Assembly (NCBI GenBank): GCA_000231825.2
Contig: JH720306.1
Coordinates: 1,276,199 to 1,340,198 of the forward strand
DNA: 64,000 nucleotides
Source: Tetrahymena elliotti 4EA
Lineage: Eukaryota > Ciliophora > Oligohymenophorea > Hymenostomatida > Tetrahymenidae
Reading direction: 5' to 3'
Shown here: positions 55,601 to 64,000 of the stretch, piece after piece
How positions within the stretch are numbered: position 1 is the stretch's first letter
Layout of the letters: each line of letters starts with the position of its first letter
The notes under the pieces: model-generated
Database searches by the model: none
Seen by the model: only the letters and a program-made list of their open reading frames with translations
Told to the model about the DNA's origin: nothing
Position numbers and translations under genes: made by a program

Positions 55601-57442
55601 CTTATCTTTTAGTAGGACTTTGGATTTCCTTTTTTCTAATGGCACTAATATTCATGACAGATTTGTCATGTTATTAACTATTACTATTTGCCAACTTTAA
55701 TTCGAAAGGAGATGAGATTTCGTTATCATTCATAGAACTAGAGAAATCATAATAAGAATTTTATTAATTCATTTTTTTTGTTGGTGATTCAATTTTATTT
55801 ATTGCTAAACTTATCTACTACTTGTGTTTTTACTCTGCTCTATCATCATACAAATAATTCTGATAATCAGCAATAGAACATTTAATTTTTAATATTTTTT
55901 CATCCATATATTTATTCTTTTACACAAGCCTTTTTTCTAGATATTATCTAGCACCTTCTTCAGATAATATTCTTAATTCAAAATCTCTTTTTTTCACCAC
56001 TATGCATTCTCCCTTTGCTGATAAACATAAAGCACTATAAGTCCTATTCTTTTTCTTATTCATAATGTCCTCTTCTCCAAACATCTCGTTTTAAACTAAG
56101 ACAGCAAGCTTGAATTAAAATAAAATATAAAATTATCTACTTTCACTCAAAATATTAGTTTAATTAGTTTTAATTGGTTGGTTGGTATTTAATTAATTTA
56201 TTTTCACTAAATCAATCAATTAATAAAAGTAAAGATTTATCCACACAAATAAAAATTGAAAAAAAATCACAATTTCACCAATCAATAATAAATAAATTGT
56301 AAGCATACTGGAATTTATTTCTTTTTTGTTGCACCCTCCTTTTTTAAGTGGTTAATAACCACTGTTTGCTTAAATCCAAACTCATCTTCTTCTTCATTTT
56401 TGTCAAAATTCTTTTACAGCTGAAATAAATAAAAAAATGAATAAATTTATTTATTTCTTCACTCTTAATAGATAGATTTTTTTTAAATCTGAATAAGGAT
56501 AAGATATATTACAACAAATTCTCCTTCTGTAACAATGTAAATGTTAGAAGGTTCATCTCCTTCATTGAAAATCTTTTCGTTTTTAGAGTATTTAATCCTA
56601 AATGAATTCAAGTATATGTGTTTAATAAGATTATGATTCCATCCCTCAAAAAAGGGTAATTTTGCAAAGAATCCCATCTCTTTGAATAATCTTTCTTCTT
56701 CTTTTTACTTTAAAATTAATATGAAAGACAATTTATCAAGGGTCATGAAATGTGAGTCTTCATGACAAATAATTGTAGCTAATCTAGGCTTGTTATTTAG
56801 GAGAGCTAATTCACCAAAAGAAACTCCTGAGTCAAGCTCTTTTACACATGTTAATGGCACTGGAGCGTTTTTACTTTCCTCTGTTTCTTCTTCTCCACTT
56901 TTTACTTGCTTTGGTAATCTTATATAAATTCCAACTTTTCCCTTTAGAGTCAAATAGAATTTATCACCTACTGTATCTATATTTATAAAATATTCAATTT
57001 ATAAATGATGCATGATTTAAATGCAGTAAAATAATTTGTAAAATCTTATTTAAATTGATTACCTATGTGAAAAACAGCTTCTCCCTTTTTAATGAAGCAA
57101 TATCTCATAAATTTTGCACACTAAATGTGAACTATGATTTATAAAATAATAATGAGCATTAAATTAACTTTATTAGCAATTATACCATCTTTATAACCCT
57201 CTTCTTAGTATTTCTTAAAGAAGGCAATATCTTTTATTTCATTAGAAAGCTAAAGGATATCCCTAACATTCCTCCTTTAAGGATCTTTCTCAAGCAAGTC
57301 TTTTATAAACTATATTTCATAAAATATTTGAGCATGCTGGCACATAAATGATTATCAATTAGTATGGCTAAAAACTTAACAAAATAAGTAAGAAAATAAC
57401 CTCTGTATCAATTTCCTTTTCCTAAGAGTCAGATTTTTTCAT
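52671..57442 (-). CDS. Protein with two cyclic-nucleotide-binding domains and a long disordered tail
   Basis: Six exons: complement of 52671-56108, 56309-56419, 56513-56976, 57063-57131, 57186-57336 and 57401-57442; 1424 residues. All phases agree; introns are 54-200 bp. After a short N-terminus, two CNB folds follow at about 60-200 and 205-345. The first has K-G-E-A-V-F-H-I and the phosphate-binding cassette F-G-E-L-A-L-L-x-x-x-P-R-L-A-T, with both the Glu and the Arg that bind cyclic nucleotide. The second has E-G-D-E-P-S-N-I-Y-I-V-T-E-G-E-F and F-G-E-E-D, then R-T, so binding there is possible but less typical. There is no kinase or channel domain. The remaining 1050 or so residues, nearly all in one exon, are Q/N/S/K-rich with many S-P sites. 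It probably acts as a cAMP/cGMP sensor or scaffold, a guess from domains alone. The first donor, GTTATT, is unusual. Confidence 0.9.
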
Positions 57443-59160
57443 CGAAAATAAGATGTTAGCAAGGGGGAAAATGAAGCGGTATAATAACTTAGGTAAAAAT
57501 AAGTTCCTAAAGCTAATAAACTAGAATTTATTAAGACAATTTATAAATTTTCAAGTGATCTTTAATGCTCTCTAATTGAAAGAAATAATGTTTTTTTTTG
57601 TTTTGAATGTTAATATATAAATATACTTTAAGACTATTAAATATTAAGATATAGTTTATGTTTTTTTATTGTAAATAGAGTGCTATTTTAAATTGCTATA
57701 ATTAATTTAAGGCCAAACAATCCAATTTACAAATATTTAGTGGATTTCTATTAACACTTTTCATTAATTAATTGATGGGCAGATTTTAATTTCATTTTCA
57801 AGATTAGTTTTTGTTGTCGTTACTTACTTAATCTAAATTTGATAGAACTAAAAAAGTAATTTTTTTGATATCTATCTCTTAATAAGATATCTTCCATAAA
57901 AAATCCTCTAAAAATTTCAAAATCAAAAGAAAGAATGTTTGATTTAATGGATCAGTAATCAAGTTAAAATCTAATTTTTTCTTTTCCAAATAATTTTCTT
58001 GTTTTTTTTCAATGATTCTAAAAATATTTTATTTGTTTCAAGAAATTATTTTAATATTTTCTATACTCCTTAATCTTTTTATCATACATACTCTGAGAAA
58101 TTAGGTTAGATTTTAGTATCTTATTTTAAATCTTTTTGTGTGAAATTTAAAATTATTTCATAAAAGTATTTAAATTATTTTTTGGTTGAAATAAAGATAA
58201 AATAGTTTTTAGATTTTCTCAAGATCTTAATCTTTATTTTTAGTATACTCATAAATGTTATGAATGTTAGATACATCAAAAAATTTGATTTAAATTTTTT
58301 GTGGTAATTTTAAAAATTTTTCATTGAGTTATCAATTATTTTGAAATAAACAATTGTGATTTCATTAATGCAATTTGATCTTTTATTTTCACTGGTTGAT
58401 ATAAGAAGTATCATTTCATTATGTTTATTTATTTTTAGGGTGAATTTTAAATATTTTACAATTTAATAGTTAATTATTAAAAAAATAACATTTTTTAGAT
58501 AGTTACATCAGTCAAATATTTGTATTTTTTCATTTTATTTTAAAAATAAATATGATATTTTTTATTAATTTTATAATGCAAAATATTAGAAATGGAAGTA
58601 TTTTTATTCTCTTACACTGTAGGAAGACCTTTTAATCTTTTATTTAAGCTAACTTACTGTTAAAGACTAAGTATCATTTTAGTATCTTTATTTTACATGT
58701 TATTAAGATGAGCTTAAAATATTTTACAATTAAAAGCCAATAATTAATTCAACAAGTGAGAGATATTTTTTGAGTAAAATACTTTTTTTATCTTTCATTT
58801 TAAAAGAGAAAAAATGTGAAATTTTTTTAATAATTTGAGCAAAAAAAATTTGAATTAAAAGGAATAAATATTTAAAAAGACAAATAGAAAATACATTATG
58901 CAATCAATTTTTATTATTTAGTTCGTTAAATTAAATATAGAAAAGTTGAGATTTGTTTAAAATAGAAGAAAAAAAGATTCTAAATTAGATAAAAATGATT
59001 CAAGTAAAATAACATAACTTTTTGTTTGTCTATTTTTAGTTAGGACTTTGGAAATACACTTCTTTATTTCTTCCACAAATTTAAAATTTATTAATTAAAA
59101 AAACAAAATTAATTAAGTTATTAGCAATAACCCTTTCCGAAGAATCAACTACAAACTAAT
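57443..59160. other. 1.7 kb spacer between divergent genes
   Basis: Carries the leader of the CNB gene (with a five-G purine run near 57460) and the promoter side of the MGC gene. No gene seen. Confidence 0.6.
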
Positions 59161-59661
59161 ATGGGGTGTGTTTAATCAGAAAATGTTTTACAAACAAATC
59201 TTGATACAAATAGTAAATCTGAAGTAGCTTAAATAATAATTAACTAATTAGAATAGATTTTCGAAGATTTGCAAAATTGTAGAAAATAAATTTAAAACCA
59301 AACTGGCATTCAAATGAATCAACATATTTTGGGATATTACACATAAGATTTGACTACTCTTTTTAACTATAAAATATCTTAGTAAAATAAAAATACCTCG
59401 GATGAAATCAATTCAACCATAAATAATTTAAAATTAATTTCATAAAAATATGTCAACATCAAAAAGTGCTTACAAAATTATTTTGATTAAAATGACAAAC
59501 TTAATCATTACTTTTTATCTTTACAATGGAAGGATGAAGTTTTATCATGCTATTTTTAACACAATTAAATGAATTAATAGTCAATCCTATAAACATAGAC
59601 CTCATAAAGCTTATAATCTTCTTAAGATTCAAGCAAACAACCTTCTTTTTCTAATTTATGA
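59161..59661 (+). CDS. Small MGC-start, probably lipid-anchored protein (second copy of the design)
   Basis: Single-exon gene of 166 residues beginning M-G-C-V-Q-S-E. Gly2 and Cys3 predict N-myristoylation and palmitoylation. There is no transmembrane segment. Residues about 20-135 are amphipathic helix, probably coiled coil (I-I-N-Q-L-E-Q-I-F-E-D-L-Q). The last 30 are a Q/S-rich tail. It shares length, N-terminal signal, an I/L-N-Q-L helix start and the Ser-rich tail with the gene at 23828, but overall identity is low by eye. Function unknown; membrane-associated scaffold or ciliary protein is an inference. The end of the coding sequence is included in a tandem duplication that continues downstream. 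Confidence 0.78.
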
Positions 59662-60000
59662 ATTAATTTCCAAAATCAACTTAACCCATCCATCTCCATC
59701 CAACACTTCTTAATTCTTAATCTCTTATTTATTGTAAATCTATTTCTATATAATCCAATGTTATATCAATTCTATCCTTAAACTCAAAATACATTAAGTT
59801 CTTCATACAATAAAATCAAGCTCTTCTTAGCTGTGTGTGTGAAAAGAAGCTAGTTTAATTTAATTTTCCATTTTAATTACTAGCAAACAATCATCTTTTC
59901 TAAATTTAGAAATTACTTTTTAAAATAAGCTGAACCTATTCCTGATTATTTTAATTCTTAATCTCACATTTATTGTATGTATATCTTTTTATATAAAATT
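59631..60000 (+). repeat. Tandem duplication of the 3' end of the MGC gene
   Basis: The segment at 59631-59757 (last nine or so codons plus 3' flank) recurs at 59881-60000, 250 bases on. Shared blocks in order are agcaaacaa, a C-T-T-T-T-C-T-A-A stretch, taattcttaatctc and atttattgta, with substitutions and small indels between. The second copy is out of frame and has lost the stop position. A GT run and a hairpin with aagaagct lie between the copies (about 59820-59855). Confidence 0.65.
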
Positions 60001-60431
60001 CTTTTAAAAAAAAGAATATTCTTAAATAATATTACACAAATTAAATTTTCAAATTTGTTTTTAAAAATAAAACAATACTGTTTGTTACCTCATCCATATT
60101 TTTATTTTTATGGAGTGAAGCAAAAAAAGACACAGGTTGTTGATTAAATGAATTTTAATAAAGATGATAGAATTTTTAATTAATATTTTCTAAGAAAGTT
60201 ATTGAAAATAAATATAAAATATATGATATAAATAGTTAATTATTCATTAACTTTTACTAACTGGTTGTAAATTATATAAATTTAATTAAATTTTATATTA
60301 ATTTTTTAATTGATTGATAAAGTTTTTGAATAGAAATATGAAAGGAGGCTGCTCTGATATTAAAATGTGAATTTATAAATTTATAAGAACATATGATTGA
60401 TTGTAAAATTTTTTTAGATTTTTGAAGGAGT
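59662..60431. other. Spacer between convergent genes
   Basis: Contains the duplicated 3' segment described above, then AT-rich sequence up to the 3' end of the PAS-like gene. No gene seen. Confidence 0.55.
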
Positions 60432-62102
60432 TCAAAAGAAGATGTCAACGTATTCGCATCTTCTGAGTGGTTTTTTTGAGTTTGCCCTCTCACCATATAT
60501 ATCTTTGTAATATTTTTCTAAGAAACTTTAAGAATCTTTGGAATAGTAAAAGTCTGCTTCATCATCATTTTTATCATCGGGCAGCCTTCTGTCTCTATTT
60601 TATCTTTATTGCTTAATCTTTTGTTCTTAAGCTTTATCAAGATTAAGGTGGAAGACAATCATAAATTCTGAAAGTGGTGATTTAAAATTATTTTTTTGAT
60701 CAAAATCGTAAGATAAATTATGAAATTCCACTGAGAATGGAGCATTATTAAGTGCTATATTATCAAAAGTAAAGAATGGTTGTTTTCCCTTAAATATAAT
60801 TGGATCTTTAGGTAAGTTCCATGGCATGGTCAAACAAGTTTTAAATAGAGTACGTATTTTTTCATGATATAAGAAATACTCAAGAAGCCCACATCTTAAT
60901 ATTTACTGCTTTTTTTCTTAGATTGATAAACCAACAACTTCACAAAAACCCTTTGAGAAACCATAATAAGCAACTCTTGGAGAACCAAAGTTCTCCCAAT
61001 TTACTTGGTAAGTTTTAAAATAAAAATTTTAACGAGGATCCTTATTGAGAAGGATTCTCTGTTTTTCTTCCATTCCTGCTTGCATCCTTCTTTATAAAAA
61101 CTCAGGGGAATAATTAAGCTTTATATTTTATGCATCAGCAATCACTTTTGCTATTTTCTCATAATAATTTTTAACACTTTATGCCAGCTCATGAAGACGC
61201 TAGCTACCTTTACTTTCTAACATACTAATTAAATAATTATGATTAAAAGAACAATCAGAGAAACTGGCTAAAGCACAATCAATCATTGTACCATTTCTAA
61301 AAGTTTTTATATCTGTCACTTTTTTAAAATAATTGTAAGAGCAGAGTCTTTTATGTTACTTATTGCCTACATCTTCTTAAAGAAACGAATTTAGAGAAAA
61401 AGGAATATCACAATACAAGCTTTCGCCTAGCATATTTTCATAATTGAAGCTAACTACTCTAAAGCATGCTAATTTTAAATTATCTTGAGCATTTTAATTG
61501 GAAACTTCAGCTAAATCAGTCTCATTTTTGTTAGTCTTATCGCCCTCTTCTTCTTTTTTTTAGATATCATTTTCTATAGAGTTTTATGAACTTTGAAGTA
61601 TCTATCCATAAGATTACAATTGCTATTGGACAAAATTTTGTAAATTCTCAGTATTAATATTTTAATCATATTTCTAAATGAAAAATTAAGCCTCTGTATT
61701 TTGTCTTTCCTTTGAGTCAATAGCATCAAAGTCTTTTTCCTTCTAATTTTATGTCAACAAGGAGTATTTTTAAGATTATGTATCCGAACTGCTTGACAAA
61801 GATGTTATTTGAGTTTAAGAAGTTGATTTTTAAGCTGAAAATTCAGAAAATTAATCCCAATTATGATCATTGAGGTAGTTATGAGCATTACCTTCTTACC
61901 TTATTGATGTTTAAATTATGCTAGCTGATTAATTTGAATATGGCTTAAATTGATCATATTGAATATTTTGATCTTCAGTTGTATCACATGTTTATGGAAA
62001 ATCTATCAAATTATCCTATTTAATCTAAAAATTATTCTATAAAGCCTTATTTTTGGCAAATTAAGAACCAATTTATTGCATTTAATGCTATCCATATTCC
62101 AT
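60432..62102 (-). CDS. Protein with PAS-like segment, possible regulator
   Basis: Single-exon gene of 556 residues. The first 190 are Q/N/S-rich and disordered, with an acidic K-K-E-E-E-G-D patch. Residues about 195-300 are globular (A-C-F-R-V-V-S-F-N-Y and R-N-G-T-M-I-D-C). About 300-360 is helical. About 365-420 reads like a PAS fold: N-W-E-N-F-G-S-P-R-V-A-Y-Y, then G-F-C-E-V-V-G-L, as in the PAS half of yeast zinc-cluster regulators. A basic Q-R-Q-N-R-D-R-R patch lies near 500, and the C-terminus is R-R-C-E-Y-V-D-I-F-F. No zinc cluster or other DNA-binding domain is visible, so a regulatory role is only an inference. Start chosen: the ATG at 62102; a second in-frame ATG is seven codons later. 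Confidence 0.8.
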
Positions 62103-63974
62103 TTATAATTATAAAGATTTAAAATTTATCCTTATTTGTGAATGAATTTTTTGCCTTTTTATTATAACTTTTGTATATCGCAGAAATTCAAGAGATTGGA
62201 AAAACAACTAGTTTATTAGTGGATTATCGTAATTATTATTAATATTATTATTTATACTAAAAAAAACATTAAAAATTTCAGAGATTAAGTCATACAGTAC
62301 TTAATAAATTTCTTGTCAAGTTAAACTAATCCTAATCCATAAAATTTACTATACATATTAATCTATCTTATTATAAAATTATGAAGCAAACTAACTAAAT
62401 TTTGATTTCAAATTCTCACAATTCCTTCATGAAATTCTATTCAAAGAGCCATAGAAAGTGTTGACTTGTTTTGTATTAAATGTCATAAAGTTAAATACAC
62501 TAATAAGTATTATATTTTGTATTTTTATAAATTTTCATTTGTAAGTAAGTTTTCTCTTTTGATATTATCAATTCGTATAAGTATCATATTAAATTATTTA
62601 ATTAATCTTAATCAGTAGTATTCTTTTCTATCTAATTGAATTCATTAAAGCAAAAATAATTGAATTAAACAAATTTTAGATTTTGCTTTCTTCATTTTAA
62701 ATATTTCAACTTTCTTCAAAAGAAATTATTTAATTTTCTCACATTTTTTCTCCATAACAATTTATTTAAATAATTATTCAGTAGAACCAGACTAGTGATT
62801 TTCAATGGAATAAAAAATAATGAAAGAATTAATTCAATTTAAAAAAAATTATCTGAAAATGATTTTAAAAAATGACCTTTTACTTTTCACTTCTTATCAA
62901 GAAGTTTTCAAAATAAAATCTAAAAAAATACTAAAACACCTAAAATTTATTTTTTATGGAATTCTTAATATTCAATATTATTAGTGATTGAGATTTTTAA
63001 TCTCAAGAAATAGTCTTAGAATTCTTCTCAAATCATTTTTTAATTTTCATAAAATATTCAGAGAGCTATTTCTCAAAGATATTTGCAAAAAACATTTTTA
63101 AATTTTATTTAAAAAATTACTTTTTTAATTTTATTAAGTAAAAATCTGATATTTTATTAAAAATAGAATTTGGATTGAAAAAGTTAAAACATAAATATTT
63201 TAAGAATATGCAAAAGATCTATTTATTTACTTTCAAAAAATCAACTGAAATTAATTTTAAACTTGAAAATCACTTTCTAAAAATCTCAGCCAGCATCTAT
63301 AACAAGTGATATTTTCACTATTAAAATGAGCTTTACATAATGTAAAGAAAAAAGATTAAATTGAAGAATTAAAATAGGATTTTATTGAAATAAATATTTT
63401 AACCTGCTTAATTATTCGTATTTTTCCTAAAATTAAAATACGATAAAAAATGTATTATGTTGTGTTGTTTAATGCCAACCTTAAACAGAAAACATAATCA
63501 TCTAGATTTGCATTCAAAATTGAAAATTAGATTAAAAAATTACATATGCCATACTATTAAGAAAATGCAAAAGAACAATAAATTTTGAGATAAGATAATT
63601 TAATAAACACTTTCCTTTGATGGAGGATTTAAAAATGAATCTACAAAACCCTAGACATCTCTAATAATTGAATTTTTCTTTATCAAATAATCATCTCATT
63701 ACATCAAGTTTAATTTGAAGAATCGAAACACAATTAGTTAACCCTAAATAAAAAGAATATTTAATCTTCATTAACAAAAAATAGATTATCATGAATACTG
63801 CTTATTATCTATATAAATTTTTAATTAATAAGGCAATCATATAAACTTACATAAGAAATTGAAAACTTGATAGAGTAAAGATTAATATAAAATATAATTA
63901 AAAAAATTTAAAGAAATAAATTTTTTAAAAAATCTAATAGCTTTAAGCCTAGAAAATCATAGAAAGCCACTCAC
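62103..63974. other. 1.9 kb AT-rich spacer
   Basis: 5' flank of the PAS-like gene, then homopolymer-rich DNA with no supported reading frame up to a possible exon at the right edge. Confidence 0.55.
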
Positions 63975-64000
63975 CAAAAGCTTCAGCATTTCTCATGTTT
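63975..64000 (-). other. Possible exon of a gene entering from the right
   Basis: On the minus strand, a short open stretch (ATG at 63996, then R-N-A-E-A-F) meets a consensus donor, GTGAGT, at 63974. Base composition changes here compared with the spacer. Only 26 bases are in the window, so this could be the 5' exon of a gene or coincidence. Confidence 0.22.

Noticed and set aside
56483..56953. Two separate short cyclic-nucleotide-binding proteins
   Set aside because: They are fragments of exon 4 of the large CNB gene, split only if TAA/TAG are read as stops.

Overview
The window is macronuclear-type DNA from a ciliate, most likely a Tetrahymena or close relative. The DNA is very AT-rich. 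TAA and TAG occur freely inside every conserved reading frame and must be read as glutamine, and TGA is the only stop in use. The clearest proof is the papain-family protease, whose essential oxyanion-hole Gln is spelled TAA. All introns I could place are GT-AG. Most are 44-215 bp, which fits Tetrahymena better than Paramecium, whose introns are about 20-35 nt. Genes are separated by long AT-rich spacers.

Layout. 0-5 kb, minus strand: a TMEM216-type ciliary transition-zone membrane protein, the mitochondrial cytochrome oxidase assembly factor COA5/PET191, and a nine-exon SRP68 gene. 5-24 kb, plus strand: a four-helix membrane protein, a B-box zinc-finger protein, a long spacer with two weak small ORFs, a large RAP-domain protein with a 1.3 kb intron, and a small MGC-start (lipidation-type) protein. 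28-36 kb, plus strand: a secreted papain-like protease, then a membrane hybrid histidine kinase with a receiver domain. 38-41 kb, minus strand: a USP-type deubiquitinase. 42-50 kb, plus strand: a membrane protein, a second, single-exon hybrid histidine kinase of 1430 residues, and a small hypothetical gene. 50-57 kb, minus strand: an Old Yellow Enzyme reductase and a 1424-residue protein with two cyclic-nucleotide-binding domains and a huge low-complexity tail. 59-62 kb: a second MGC-start protein (plus) with a duplicated 3' end, and a PAS-like protein of unknown role (minus).

There is no operon logic. The genes fall into housekeeping roles (SRP68, COA5, RAP, USP), cilium or membrane roles (TMEM216-like, two MGC proteins, two membrane proteins) and signalling (two histidine kinases, the CNB protein, the PAS-like protein). 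I did not find a CRISPR array, transposase, rRNA or convincing tRNA. Exon joins were worked out by hand from reading frame, splice sites and family similarity, and have not been tested against transcripts.
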